A stretch of DNA of 64,000 bases from Paenibacillus sp. LHD-117 (GCF_030929555.1 NZ_JAVFVT010000027.1:37443-101442), one strand, 5' to 3'. Counted from the first letter of the stretch, positions 35,537-44,591 are shown. Translations and numbers: made by a program. The notes: a model not told the origin generated them from the sequence alone.

Positions 35537-36798
35537 GTTTCGATGCTCCTCTGTCCATTCGTTTCCGTGCGAGGTTTCGCATTAGACCATAACAACACGG
35601 GTATTAACAGCAAGGATAATAATCCGCCGGCTAACGATAGAGCCGCATAACTGGAATAATCCACGATGACGCCCGACAACGCTCCGCCTGATGCGCCGGC
35701 AAGCGCGACGAGCACGTCGACGTTGCCTTGGGTCCTGGCTCTTGCTGATAGCGGCGTAGCGTCCACGATGAGCGTCGTGCCGCTAATCAATCCAAGATTC
35801 CAGCCTAAGCCCAGCAGGGCCAGAGCCGTGATCAGAATCGGCATGGAATCTCCTGAGCCGTAGGCGGCAAGCAGCCCCGCGAGGAGCAGCACGATTCCGG
35901 AGGCGATCGCCATTCGCATGCGTCCGATTTTGTCGATCAGCATGCCGGTCACGAGAGAAGGCAGAAACATCGCGCCGACATGAATGCCGATGACGACGCC
36001 GACTTCCGTCAGCCCATGGCCGTGATGTTTCATGTGGACAGGCGTCATAGTCATGATGGCGACCATGACCATTTGGGTCAACAGCATAACGCAAGCGCCA
36101 GCGGCGATTCCTCTTTTATTGACGGTTGCCAAGATGCCCTGGCCAAGCCCTTCACCCGCATTCTTCTGCTGCTCGGCAATCGACCGGGCCGCAAAAAATG
36201 GATCGGGGCGCAGCAGGATGAACACGATTAGACCTGCTAGGATAAACGCGGCTGCCCCGAGAAGGAACGGTCCGGCAAGCGCGGGGATGCCGATCGATTC
36301 TGCGAACCGTCCCATGACGTCGACCAGGTTGGGGCCCGCAACGGCACCGAATGTCGTGGATACCATCGCCATGCTGATCGCGGTTGCCCGTTGATTCGGC
36401 TTCGCAAGATCCGTACCCGCATACCTGGCTAGAAGATTGGTTGCCGTGCCCGCGCCATAGATGAATAGCGATAGAAATAGCAGAATGACGTTCTCGTACA
36501 CGGCAGCCAGAATAACGCCGATCGCGCCGATACCGCCGGCCAAGAACCCGGTGACAAGCCCCGGTCTGCGGCCGAATCGCTGCGTGAACCGGCCGATCAG
36601 AAACGCAGCAAGGGCTGAACCGAGCGTCAGTAGAGCCGATGGAAGGCCGGCGTAACTTTCCGTGCCCAGCATGTCTGCGGCAAGCAGCGCGCCGACGGTC
36701 ACGCCCGCGGCAAGCCCCGCTCCTCCGAACAGCTGGGATAAAAGAACGACAATCATCGTTCGTTTGAATAATTTCTGTTGGTTTAATGGTTCGTCCAT
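35533..36798 (-). CDS. MFS transporter
   Basis: 421 residues from the ATG with GAGGAGGG upstream. Twelve hydrophobic segments, with the cytoplasmic motif GRFTQRFGRRPG between helices 2 and 3 typical of MFS drug-efflux or small-molecule transporters. First gene of a pair with the FAH-family hydrolase; it may import the acid the enzyme acts on, or export a product. Confidence 0.88.
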   Translation of the reverse strand: MDEPLNQQKLFKRTMIVVLLSQLFGGAGLAAGVTVGALLAADMLGTESYAGLPSALLTLGSALAAFLIGRFTQRFGRRPGLVTGFLAGGIGAIGVILAAVYENVILLFLSLFIYGAGTATNLLARYAGTDLAKPNQRATAISMAMVSTTFGAVAGPNLVDVMGRFAESIGIPALAGPFLLGAAAFILAGLIVFILLRPDPFFAARSIAEQQKNAGEGLGQGILATVNKRGIAAGACVMLLTQMVMVAIMTMTPVHMKHHGHGLTEVGVVIGIHVGAMFLPSLVTGMLIDKIGRMRMAIASGIVLLLAGLLAAYGSGDSMPILITALALLGLGWNLGLISGTTLIVDATPLSARARTQGNVDVLVALAGASGGALSGVIVDYSSYAALSLAGGLLSLLLIPVLLWSNAKPRTETNGQRSIET

Positions 36799-36901
36799 TT
36801 CCACCCTCCTCTAGACTTGCATTGAAAGTTAGCGAGTTCAAGCTTTATTCGTATTATGACGGAAATCGTTCGTTAGGGCTATAGCCAATAATATAGTGGT
36901 T

Positions 36902-37149
36902 GTTCAAAAAGTCCACTTTTGATCACGAAGTATACCAGGTAGCGTATTCGACATCGAATCTTGAATTCAGCCGAAACTAAGCGAATGCTTACGAAGTATG
37001 TTTCCTCCGGAAACATTGCAGGTGCTCACGTAGCTATCACTACGCTCCGCTCCTCATTTTCTAGCTTCATCCAATCTTCTTCAGCGTTTTTGAAAAAAAC
37101 GCAGCTTCGGAAGCATACGCTCTTGTGCTGAAAACCGGACTTTTTGAAC
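36902..37149 (-). repeat. intergenic inverted-repeat element, copy 3, enlarged
   Basis: 248 bp in the opposite orientation to copies 1 and 2. The termini (AAAAAGTCC/GGACTTTTT), the GTAG/CTAC hairpin and ATTCGA/TCGAAT are kept, but two insertions of about 40 bases each bring additional hairpins (GCGTTTTT/AAAAACGC and TGTTTCC/GGAAACA). It lies between the divergent MFS and FMN-reductase genes. Confidence 0.88.
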
Positions 37150-37285
37150 ACGTACTCAGCGACGGCCTAGTCCTCTAGGCGCTTGCTTTCTCCAAAATTA
37201 TCCTATATTGTGAATGAATCCGGGTGAATTTGGTTATTTAAGAAATAGGCCTGGAAAAAACAAATAGATCGAGGAGGAAAGAGAA

Positions 37286-37825
37286 ATGGCAGCATTAAAC
37301 ATCGGTATCATTCTTGGCAGCACAAGACAGGGCCGCGTGAGCCCGCAGGTAGGGGAATGGGTGAAAGGAATCGCGGACAAACGCGGCGACGCCAATTATG
37401 AAATCGTCGATATCGCGGACTACAAGCTTCCACTTCTCGGCGAAGCCGACGCTACCGAGCAAGCGACCGCCTGGAATACGAAGCTGGCGAGCTTGGACGG
37501 ATTCGTCTTCATCGTCCAAGAATACAACCATAGCATCACGGGCGCGCTCAAGAACGCGCTCGATTACGCCCGCGACGCTTGGAATAACAAAGCGGCAGGC
37601 ATTGTCAGCTATGGCTCAGTCGGCGGCGCGCGAGCAGCCGAACATCTTCGCGGCATCCTCGGCGAACTGTCCGTCGCAGACGTGCGCGTTCACCCCGCAC
37701 TCTCGCTGTTCACCGACTTCGATAACGGCGCGTTTAAGCCGGCGGATCTGCACTTGACGAACGTGAACGGCATGTTGGACCAAGTTCTCGCATGGAGCGG
37801 CGCCCTTAAGACGCTGCGTTCATAA
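37286..37825 (+). CDS. NADPH-dependent FMN reductase
   Basis: 179 residues, flavodoxin-like fold. The phosphate-binding loop is GSTRQGRVSPQVGEW and the flavin loop is QEYNHSITGALKNALDYA, typical of the YhdA/SsuE/azobenzene-reductase family, which reduces FMN or quinones with NADPH. GAGGAGG lies upstream of the ATG. It stands alone between repeat copy 3 and a bidirectional terminator. Confidence 0.93.
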   Translation: MAALNIGIILGSTRQGRVSPQVGEWVKGIADKRGDANYEIVDIADYKLPLLGEADATEQATAWNTKLASLDGFVFIVQEYNHSITGALKNALDYARDAWNNKAAGIVSYGSVGGARAAEHLRGILGELSVADVRVHPALSLFTDFDNGAFKPADLHLTNVNGMLDQVLAWSGALKTLRS

Positions 37826-37840
37826 TCGGCTGACCCAAAC

Positions 37841-37883
37841 AAAAGCACTTAGAGACGGATTCGAGTCCGCTCTAAGTGCTTTT
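37841..37883. terminator. bidirectional terminator between converging genes
   Basis: 13-bp AAAAGCACTTAGA/TCTAAGTGCTTTT stem with A and T tracts on both sides, between the convergent FMN reductase and serine dehydratase genes. Confidence 0.9.
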
Positions 37884-37896
37884 ATATTGACGTCGA

Positions 37897-38793
37897 TCAT
37901 TTTTTGGTCGTGCCTCCCTTCCCGTACAGTTGATACATGATCTTGCGGCCTGTAGGCGTCTGGGCGAGTCCTCCCTTGGCGGTTTCGCGGTGCTTCTCCG
38001 GCATGGATGAGCCTACCTCCAGCATCACGTCGATGACTTCATCCGAAGGAATGACGCTCCGAACGCCTGCGAGTGCCATATCGGAGGCCGCAAGCGCCGT
38101 CACCGAACCGAATCCGTTGCGCACGATGCAAGGAATTTCGACGAGACCGCCTACGGGGTCGCAGATGAGGCCGAGGGAGTTTTTCAGCGCCAGACCGACG
38201 GCATGGACCGCTTGCTCCGGCGTTCCGCCCCGCAGCTCCGTCAACGCGCCAGCGGCCATGCCGATTGCGGATCCGACCTCGGCCTGACAGCCGCCCTCGG
38301 CTCCGGAGACGAAGGAATTATTGGCGATGACGTAGCCGATTGCGCCGGCGGCGAACAAGCCGTATACCATATGATCATCCGTCCAGCCGAATCGCTCCTG
38401 CGTGCTGACGAACACGCCTGGGATGATACCGCAGGATCCCGCGGTCGGCGTCGCGATAACACGTCCCATCGATGCGTTCACCTCCGAGACAGCCAGCGCA
38501 TAGGCCATGGCCTTACAAGCAGATTCGCCGAGAGCAGGCATGCCGGTATCTCCAAAGAACGTCATGACGCGCTTCGCATCGCCGCCTGTTAATCCGCTCC
38601 TTGAAGTTGTGTCTTCTTCCAGCCCCTTGCGCACTGCTTCCTTCATGATGCCGTAATAGGCCGTCATCTGCTCCATGATTTGCGTTTCGCTGCTGCCGGT
38701 TTCATGCGCTTGCTCGATCACCATGAGACGGCCGATCGTGACCGATTCTGCCTGGCATAATACCTTGAGCTGATCCAGCGTTGAAAATCTCAT
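37897..38793 (-). CDS. sdaAA: L-serine dehydratase, iron-sulfur type, alpha subunit
   Basis: 298 residues. Cysteines for the [4Fe-4S] cluster are found in TAGSCGIIPG, EGGCQAEVGSA and LICDPVGGLVEIPC, typical of the alpha chain of bacterial two-subunit L-serine ammonia-lyase, which makes pyruvate and ammonia from serine. Its ATG overlaps the beta-subunit stop by four bases. Confidence 0.95.
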   Translation of the reverse strand: MRFSTLDQLKVLCQAESVTIGRLMVIEQAHETGSSETQIMEQMTAYYGIMKEAVRKGLEEDTTSRSGLTGGDAKRVMTFFGDTGMPALGESACKAMAYALAVSEVNASMGRVIATPTAGSCGIIPGVFVSTQERFGWTDDHMVYGLFAAGAIGYVIANNSFVSGAEGGCQAEVGSAIGMAAGALTELRGGTPEQAVHAVGLALKNSLGLICDPVGGLVEIPCIVRNGFGSVTALAASDMALAGVRSVIPSDEVIDVMLEVGSSMPEKHRETAKGGLAQTPTGRKIMYQLYGKGGTTKK

Positions 38794-39473
38794 GGCCTTG
38801 TCTCCTTCCTCGACAAATCGATAATGCTGACTTCCTTGACATCGGCCAAGCTTTCGAGCCGCCGCGCCGCTTCGGGATCGAATCGTTCGTCGCTCTCGAT
38901 GACGGTTAACGCCTCGCCGTTGCGCGTTTTGCGATCGACTTCCATGTAGCTGATATTAATGCCAGCCTGGCGAGCGATATCCGATATTTCCGCGACCATG
39001 CCCGGACGATCCCGATGATAGATGAGAATCGTCGGGTATACGGCCGTGAACTTCACATCGAAGCCGTTCACGCCGATAATTTCGATGTTTCCTCCGCCGA
39101 TAGAGCAGCCCGTCATCGATACGCTTCTCTCATCCTTCCTTAGCAGCATAGCGGCCGTGTTCGGATGCGCGCTTGGCCTCGTCATCGGCACGAACTTGAT
39201 CGACATGCCCAGTTGCTCGGCAAGCATGATCGAATGCCTGATGCGGGGATCGTCGGTTTCGAGATCGAGCAAACCTGCGGCGATGGCAAGATCCGTTCCG
39301 TGGCCCGCGTACGTATCCGCGAACGAACCGAAGAAACGGATCTCGGCATGCGTCGGCATGTCGCCTAGCGCCTGCCGTGCGCATATGCCAAGCCGAACGG
39401 CTCCTGCGGTATGAGAGCTGGAAGGTCCGATCATGCTTGGTCCGATGATGGAGAATACGTCCTTGAATCGCAT
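38790..39473 (-). CDS. sdaAB: L-serine dehydratase, iron-sulfur type, beta subunit
   Basis: 227 residues from the ATG that follows GGGGGAC. N-terminal SIIGPSMIGPSSSHTAGAVRLG is the signature of the beta chain, and an ACT domain (about 150-225) closes the protein. Forms the enzyme with the alpha subunit encoded directly downstream. A 14-bp perfect palindrome (GATATTCGAATATC, 39555-39568) lies upstream. Confidence 0.94.
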   Translation of the reverse strand: MRFKDVFSIIGPSMIGPSSSHTAGAVRLGICARQALGDMPTHAEIRFFGSFADTYAGHGTDLAIAAGLLDLETDDPRIRHSIMLAEQLGMSIKFVPMTRPSAHPNTAAMLLRKDERSVSMTGCSIGGGNIEIIGVNGFDVKFTAVYPTILIYHRDRPGMVAEISDIARQAGINISYMEVDRKTRNGEALTVIESDERFDPEAARRLESLADVKEVSIIDLSRKETRP

Positions 39474-39766
39474 TTGATGTCCCCCGTCCTTATCGCATAT
39501 CGATGGCATAGTTTAGGCCATACATTGCCATTAGCGTCCCATTCTTATGCGAATGATATTCGAATATCCGTTCTCTTCCAAGCGTCGATTGGCTTGACAT
39601 TAAATATAATAAAAAGAACAAATCGCGTCATGTTACAGCGATTTGTCCATCAGAAACGGGAACCGGAAAATCGTTTTGGCTACAATCGTTGGGGGACCGA
39701 TGATTTCGATCTTGATCCGCATAATCCGCACCTCTGGAATGGGTTGACACGGCGGTTTTCCTTTAA
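39474..39766. other. intergenic region between sdaAB and the alkD remnant
   Basis: Holds the sdaAB promoter area, the palindrome GATATTCGAATATC at 39555-39568, a terminator, and on the minus strand a possible 29-codon ORF (39633-39722) with AGAGGTG before its ATG and its stop inside the terminator hairpin. I cannot tell whether that ORF is translated; it has no family I know. Confidence 0.45.
39607..39646 (-). terminator. terminator downstream of alkD
   Basis: 9-bp ACAAATCGC/GCGATTTGT stem (39618-39646), followed on the minus strand by TTCTTTTTATT. Confidence 0.75.
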
Positions 39767-39926
39767 CTACTTCGCGAACGACAGTCCGCGTTCCAGTAGT
39801 GCCGCTTTGAGAATATCCCTTGCTTTCAGCCCCATGCCGTGAAGCTTCATGAGTTCGGCTTCGGTTATGCCCGCGAGTTGATCGAGCGTCGTGATGCCAA
39901 TGCCATGCAAGGCTTGTTCGATTACG
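39767..39926 (-). pseudogene. helix-hairpin-helix domain remnant fused out of frame to alkD
   Basis: Directly behind alkD another minus-strand frame reads an HhH segment (ALHGIGITTLDQLAGITEAE, then LMKLHGMGLKARDIL) ending in GLSFAK and a stop. This pattern is common in small Bacillus/Paenibacillus HhH proteins. The frame is offset against alkD and overlaps its stop, and no start codon with a ribosome site is visible. Either a C-terminal domain was lost to a frameshift or it is the rest of a separate gene. Confidence 0.65.
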
Positions 39927-40575
39927 ATTCTCGAAAATGCTTCAACGCTTCTCTAACGCTAAGCGGTTTCAATTGATGGGTGGCCACGAACGTCTTCACT
40001 GCGTCCGGATTTACCTTCGCGTATTCCCGAAGCGCCCAGCCGATCGCTTTCTGGTGGAAAAACTCGCCCGAACCTATATGCGGTAGGATACATTCGTACA
40101 ACAATGCTTCATCGTTATCATATTTGTAAGTCAGCTGATGAAGAATGGCCGTCCGATTGAGCCACATATTCTGAGATTCAATCCACCGCTTCAAAAAGGT
40201 TCTTCTTGCGTCTTCGTCCTTGCGGAAGATGCTGCCGGCAACATGCGACGCGATTAAGTCGACGGTATCCCACCATGACTTATTCGTGATAACCGTCTCC
40301 ACCATTGGCAAGTCGGCGGCGGTCAGCTTTTTCTTCATCCCCACGAGCAGATCAACGGCCATCAGTTGGAACTCCCGCTCCGGCAGGGCCCATAGAATGG
40401 GAATCCACTCCTTCTGAGGCGGATGCAACTTCAGAAACGACTTCTGAAGCTCGCGCCGCTGCGGAGTTCGGATTCCGAGATGGGGAAAATGGTCTTTCAT
40501 GTACGCGTCCATCGCGCGCGCATCCTCCGCATTGCCGTTGCTGCGAAACATCTCGACTAGTGATTCGATGGTCAT
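39922..40575 (-). CDS. alkD: DNA alkylation repair protein, AlkD family
   Basis: 217 residues of HEAT-like repeats. Catalytic positions of B. cereus AlkD are kept with a constant offset of 7: Trp102 and Asp106 in WWDTVD and Trp180 in AIGWALREY. The enzyme excises alkylated purines such as 3- and 7-methylated bases. It begins six bases after the stop of the NAD(P)-binding protein gene. Its last residues (LKHFRES) run into the HhH remnant described separately. Confidence 0.92.
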   Translation of the reverse strand: MTIESLVEMFRSNGNAEDARAMDAYMKDHFPHLGIRTPQRRELQKSFLKLHPPQKEWIPILWALPEREFQLMAVDLLVGMKKKLTAADLPMVETVITNKSWWDTVDLIASHVAGSIFRKDEDARRTFLKRWIESQNMWLNRTAILHQLTYKYDNDEALLYECILPHIGSGEFFHQKAIGWALREYAKVNPDAVKTFVATHQLKPLSVREALKHFRES

Positions 40576-40580
40576 GAGAG

Positions 40581-41249
40581 CTAACGAGCTCCTTCCGGTT
40601 TGCTGAGATAAGCGATATCCTTTGTCTCAAGGATCGCCTTGGGATAACCGCGACTGACGGAATGGATCATCGCGAGTCCGAGCTGCCGAAGCGTCAGCAG
40701 TTGATTGGGCAAGAATGGGCGAAGCAAATAATAAAGCGGACTCAGCCACTTGTAGTAGCGATGGCCGTTGCTCAAACCGGGGGTAGGATGCAAATATCCG
40801 GGCCTAAACATATACGCGCGCCTGAAAGGCAGCCACATAAGATGGTTCTCGGTGCGTCCTTTCACCCTGGCCCACATGCTTCTGCCGCGCTCCGAGCTGT
40901 CCGTGCCACTGCCGGATACGTAACAAAATACCATTTCCGGATTCAAGCGGGCTAAGGTAGATGCCACTTGGAGAGTAAGGTCGTAAGAGATTCGCGAATA
41001 CGACTCCTCTGTCAACCCGACGGACGTGACGCCTAAACAGAAGAAACAACCGTCGTAGCCTTTGAGCTCGTCTTCGATGCTGCTCAGCTCGTAGAAGTTG
41101 TTATGGATAATCTCTTTCAGCTTCGGATGCGACTTGCCGCATGGCTTGCGGTTCACGACCAGCACTTCAAGAACGGATGGATGAGAGAGGCATTCGTGCA
41201 AGACGCCTTCTCCGACCATGCCGGTGACGCCCGTTATGATCACTTTCAT
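40581..41249 (-). CDS. NAD(P)-binding oxidoreductase/epimerase-like protein
   Basis: 222 residues. The N-terminal Rossmann motif is GVTGMVGEG, followed by LVVNRKP and a YVSGSGTD strand, as in short-chain atypical SDRs of the HTATIP2/YbjT kind. No clear catalytic Tyr-x-x-x-Lys. Substrate unknown. It is followed closely by alkD and may share a transcript. Confidence 0.85.
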   Translation of the reverse strand: MKVIITGVTGMVGEGVLHECLSHPSVLEVLVVNRKPCGKSHPKLKEIIHNNFYELSSIEDELKGYDGCFFCLGVTSVGLTEESYSRISYDLTLQVASTLARLNPEMVFCYVSGSGTDSSERGRSMWARVKGRTENHLMWLPFRRAYMFRPGYLHPTPGLSNGHRYYKWLSPLYYLLRPFLPNQLLTLRQLGLAMIHSVSRGYPKAILETKDIAYLSKPEGAR

Positions 41250-41326
41250 CGAATGGATTCATCCTTTGCCACAGTAAGTTTTACGATTTATTAGAATTTA
41301 TCCTAATTCCTGAACGCCCTCTTCGC

Positions 41327-42526
41327 TCATCCCGAAGAGATCTGCTGGGCTTTCGGACGGAAGCCGAAGCCGAGCAGGGCGAAGAAAAGGAAAGCTGCGC
41401 CAAGGAACAAAAACAGGCTATGCGAGGACACGTATTGCATGCCGAAGCCGCCTAACGTCGGTCCCATCACGCTGCCCAGACTGAAGTGAATCGAAGCAAT
41501 GACGTTCGCAGCCGGCAAGATGTTCCGTGGCAGTATGTCGGCCGCATAAGCTAGTCCGAGCGAGAAGAAGGAACCGACGACGCCTCCAGCCGCCATGAAT
41601 AGGACAAACAATACAGCAATATTGTCCCCTGCCAAAGGCACAGTAAGGAAAGCGAAAGCGCCGATGAACCCGCAGCCGATCAATACAGGCTTGCGCCCGA
41701 TTCGGTCGCTCCAAACGCCGAGAGGCAGCTGTAGGATCAAACTGCCGATGCCGAAGGCGAGAAGCAGCAGCGAAATCCATTGCTGGCCGATATCGATTCG
41801 AATGGCATATAGCGGAAAAGTACTGTTCATGGATGCTTCCATCAGCCCGTACAGAAGTCCCGGGATCAAGACGAACCATGCGAGCCGATACGTTCGGATA
41901 AACCGATTCTCCGCGGCGGTATCCTTCGCGGCTTTCTCCGGCCATTCGTTTTTCATCCGAAGCACGAGGAGCAGCACCACCGTGAAGAACAGGCTGCTTG
42001 CGACGAACGGGAGTGCTTGACCGAGAGCAAGCAAGTTTATGCCAAGCGGACCGATGCTGAAGCCCACGCCGTACGCCATGCCGTATAAGGATATATACTT
42101 GCCCCGTTTATCCGCCGGGCTTGAACTGACGATCCATAGCTGCGTTGCAAAGTGAAGCGAGCTGTCGCCAACGCCCACCAGCAACCGGAGAATGAACCAT
42201 GCCGTTAATGTTTGCGTGACTGGGAATAGCAGTGTCGAGATCGTGACGAGTAGAATGCCGGTTACGATCACCTTCTTGTAGCCAAACCTTACAACGGGCT
42301 TCTCGATGATGAACATCGTCAAGAAAATACCGATATACATGGCCGCCGAGTTGATTCCGTTCAGATCGGAAGAAACGCCCGAATGCTCCAACATAATGGA
42401 TAATAGAGGCAAAAGCAGGCCTTGGCTCATCCCCGCGATGACGACGACGAGCAGCAAGGCCATTAAACGATAGTGCGAAGAAAATGAAAACGATGAGTAG
42501 TTCTTGGATGTCAAAACCTGGTGCAC
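41327..42526 (-). CDS. MFS transporter
   Basis: 399 residues with twelve hydrophobic segments, LSIMLEHSG after helix 1 and the ADKRGKYISLYGMAYGVGFSIGP pattern of drug/sugar MFS proteins such as B. subtilis YfkF. The first start (GTG) sits immediately after AGGAGA, so a start a few codons later (TTG) may be the true one. Function probably efflux; substrate not evident. Confidence 0.85.
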   Translation of the reverse strand: MHQVLTSKNYSSFSFSSHYRLMALLLVVVIAGMSQGLLLPLLSIMLEHSGVSSDLNGINSAAMYIGIFLTMFIIEKPVVRFGYKKVIVTGILLVTISTLLFPVTQTLTAWFILRLLVGVGDSSLHFATQLWIVSSSPADKRGKYISLYGMAYGVGFSIGPLGINLLALGQALPFVASSLFFTVVLLLVLRMKNEWPEKAAKDTAAENRFIRTYRLAWFVLIPGLLYGLMEASMNSTFPLYAIRIDIGQQWISLLLLAFGIGSLILQLPLGVWSDRIGRKPVLIGCGFIGAFAFLTVPLAGDNIAVLFVLFMAAGGVVGSFFSLGLAYAADILPRNILPAANVIASIHFSLGSVMGPTLGGFGMQYVSSHSLFLFLGAAFLFFALLGFGFRPKAQQISSG

Positions 42527-42609
42527 TCTCCTTGCTCATTTGACGGATCATATGTTCTTATCCATTGTAACCCGCAAAACAAGGCTGCGCAATATACCCC
42601 GGCTTCTCG

Positions 42610-43050
42610 TTAAGGAGCCAACTGGTTGATTTGTCCCAATAGCTCGTTTAATTTGTTAAGCGTGTCGGGAATACCCGTCGCGTCGAACGCGGCTCTCCCC
42701 TGTTCAATGTTCGTGAGTGCCTGGTCAAGGCCGGTTTGCAGGTTCTCGTTGTATTGAACGATCGAAGCATGCAGATCCTTTGCGTAATCAGGAACGGTTA
42801 ACCCTTCGTATTGAACGATCTGTTCCTTCAAGGCCAGGATGCGTTCCTTCAGATCCGTTCTCGCATCCAGATCGGCAACCGCTTGCTCGGCGAGCGTATT
42901 CATCTCTGTTCCGAAAGTTTTCAGCGAGTCCATATAAGTCGTTGTTTCCGTGGCGAAATTCACCGTCTGACCGATCCCGTCCAAGATGCCGCAGCCTTGT
43001 GCGACGAATAACGTAACGGCCAAAATAACCGCAAGTCCTTTACTCTTCAA
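42610..43050 (-). CDS. DUF6376-like small lipoprotein
   Basis: 146 residues with a signal peptide ending in lipobox VAQGC (Cys about residue 20), then coiled-coil-like helical segments rich in Glu, Gln and Asn. The pattern (TTTYMDSLKTFG... AEQAVADLDAR... LKEQIVQYEGL) fits the DUF6376 lipoproteins of Bacilli as I remember them. Role unknown. Confidence 0.8.
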   Translation of the reverse strand: MKSKGLAVILAVTLFVAQGCGILDGIGQTVNFATETTTYMDSLKTFGTEMNTLAEQAVADLDARTDLKERILALKEQIVQYEGLTVPDYAKDLHASIVQYNENLQTGLDQALTNIEQGRAAFDATGIPDTLNKLNELLGQINQLAP

Positions 43051-43171
43051 TTGACATGCCTCCCTAGGCCCGATATAAACTGGCGTATCGTGTATTGTTT
43101 TCTATCATAAGGATTACCCTTGCCCTGCATTACGCAAACAACCGTTCTATGGTTTCAATTCTATCGTGGCC

Positions 43172-43213
43172 AAAAAAAGCGCAAACGTGTGCGTACCACC
43201 CGTTTGCGCTTTT
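43172..43213 (-). terminator. terminator after yfiT
   Basis: 13-bp AAAAGCGCAAACG/CGTTTGCGCTTTT stem followed by TTTTTTT on the minus strand, just past the yfiT stop. Confidence 0.85.
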
Positions 43214-43232
43214 AGTTAATTCGCTGATGATG

Positions 43233-43760
43233 TTATTTCCAGCCCGAGCGATCCGCAAGCCTGGTGATATGGGACAAATGATGCCTGCCATGCCAGGAAT
43301 AGATGCCGAGATTCGTGTCTAGACGGACGGTCTCGCCCGATCCGGGGTGATAGAACGTTCGCGCGAATTGCTCCTCGCTCATCGCCCGCAATAACGTGAT
43401 CCACTTGCGATGCATAGCATCGATTAATTCCAGCGCGGAATCGATGGGTTCGTCAGTCGTATCCGCCAGCTCCGCCCATCTTTCCTCGTAATACGGACGG
43501 ATTGTCGGATGCTCCTCTGTAAGCGCCAGCTTGAACCTGATCAGGCTGTTCATGTGGCTGTCCGCGATATGATGAACAACTTGGCGCACTTGCCAACCGC
43601 CATCGCGATATGGCGTATTCAACTGTTCCTCGCTTAAGTCCTTGACCGCTTCCTTCAACAATGCCGGCAGCTCGGCGATGTCCCGAATCCATGCTTCTCT
43701 TTGCTCGGCATCAATATCGCCGGCATGTGCAAACTGGCCAATCGGATATCGTAAATCCAT
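43233..43760 (-). CDS. yfiT: YfiT-like bacillithiol transferase (DinB superfamily)
   Basis: 175 residues. Start DLRYPIGQF, block YRDGGWQVRQVVHHIADSH and HGRHHLSHI match B. subtilis YfiT. The three histidines for the metal are in these blocks (His in HHIADSH and two in HGRHHLSHI). The family is thought to add bacillithiol to electrophiles. It is upstream of its own terminator. Confidence 0.92.
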   Translation of the reverse strand: MDLRYPIGQFAHAGDIDAEQREAWIRDIAELPALLKEAVKDLSEEQLNTPYRDGGWQVRQVVHHIADSHMNSLIRFKLALTEEHPTIRPYYEERWAELADTTDEPIDSALELIDAMHRKWITLLRAMSEEQFARTFYHPGSGETVRLDTNLGIYSWHGRHHLSHITRLADRSGWK

Positions 43761-43868
43761 GTCTCCATCTCCCTTTTTGCACCTTATCCGAGCTTAGAAT
43801 TCTCGGAATGAAGCGCGCCACGCCGCCAAAGGACAGCGACAGCCGTTTCACCATGTGCTGCAGTTCAA

Positions 43869-44591
43869 TTAGTCTTCAAGCTCAACGTTATGATAAACCT
43901 GCTGCACGTCTTCCAGATCTTCCAGCGCGTCGATCAGCTTCTCGAATTGCGCCTCGGCATCGTTGCCTGGCAGCGTTACGTAATTCTGGGCGAGCATCGT
44001 CAATTCGGCAACGGTGAACTCGTCCACTCCCGCTTTCTTGAACGCTTCCTGAACTGCATGGAATTGATCCGGCTCGGCATAGACAATGACGGAATCTTCT
44101 TCCTCGAGAATGTCGCGCACGTCGACGTCGGCTTCCAGCATGATGTCCATCACTTCTTCCAGCGACTTGCCGGATACGCCGAACACGGCCGTTGCGTCGA
44201 ACATATAGGAAACCGATCCGCTCACGCCCATGCTGCCGCCCTGCTTATTGAACGCGGCGCGTACGGCCGGAGCCGTCCGGTTCACGTTATTGGTGAGCGT
44301 GTCCACGATAACCATGGACCCGTTCGGACCGAAACCTTCGTAACGGAGCTCCTGGTAATTCTCGTCCGCGCTTCCTTTCGCCTTGTCGAGCGCTCGGTCG
44401 ATGATGGCTCTTGGCACGTTGTACGTTTTCGCGCGTTCCAGAACGACCTTCAGTGCGCGATTGGATTCCGGATCCGGTTCGCCCTTCTTCGCCGCAACGT
44501 AAATCTCGACTCCGAACTTCGCGTATATGCGGCTTGTATTGGCATCTTTGGATGCTTTCTTTTCTTTGATGTTATTCCATTTACGACCCAT
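43869..44591 (-). CDS. yeeI: YebC/PmpR family protein (YeeI)
   Basis: 240 residues. GRKWNNIKEKKASKDANTSR at the N-terminus is the YeeI form of the YebC/TACO1 family, with YEGFGPNGSMVIVDTLTNN and the C-terminal domain pair intact. Family members act as translation- or transcription-related factors; YebC proteins help ribosomes at proline-rich stretches. The YeeI subgroup function is not established. Confidence 0.93.
   Translation of the reverse strand: MGRKWNNIKEKKASKDANTSRIYAKFGVEIYVAAKKGEPDPESNRALKVVLERAKTYNVPRAIIDRALDKAKGSADENYQELRYEGFGPNGSMVIVDTLTNNVNRTAPAVRAAFNKQGGSMGVSGSVSYMFDATAVFGVSGKSLEEVMDIMLEADVDVRDILEEEDSVIVYAEPDQFHAVQEAFKKAGVDEFTVAELTMLAQNYVTLPGNDAEAQFEKLIDALEDLEDVQQVYHNVELED

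Noticed and set aside
39411..39842. 143-codon plus-strand ORF
   Set aside because: Overlaps sdaAB, the terminator and the HhH remnant; no similarity recognised.
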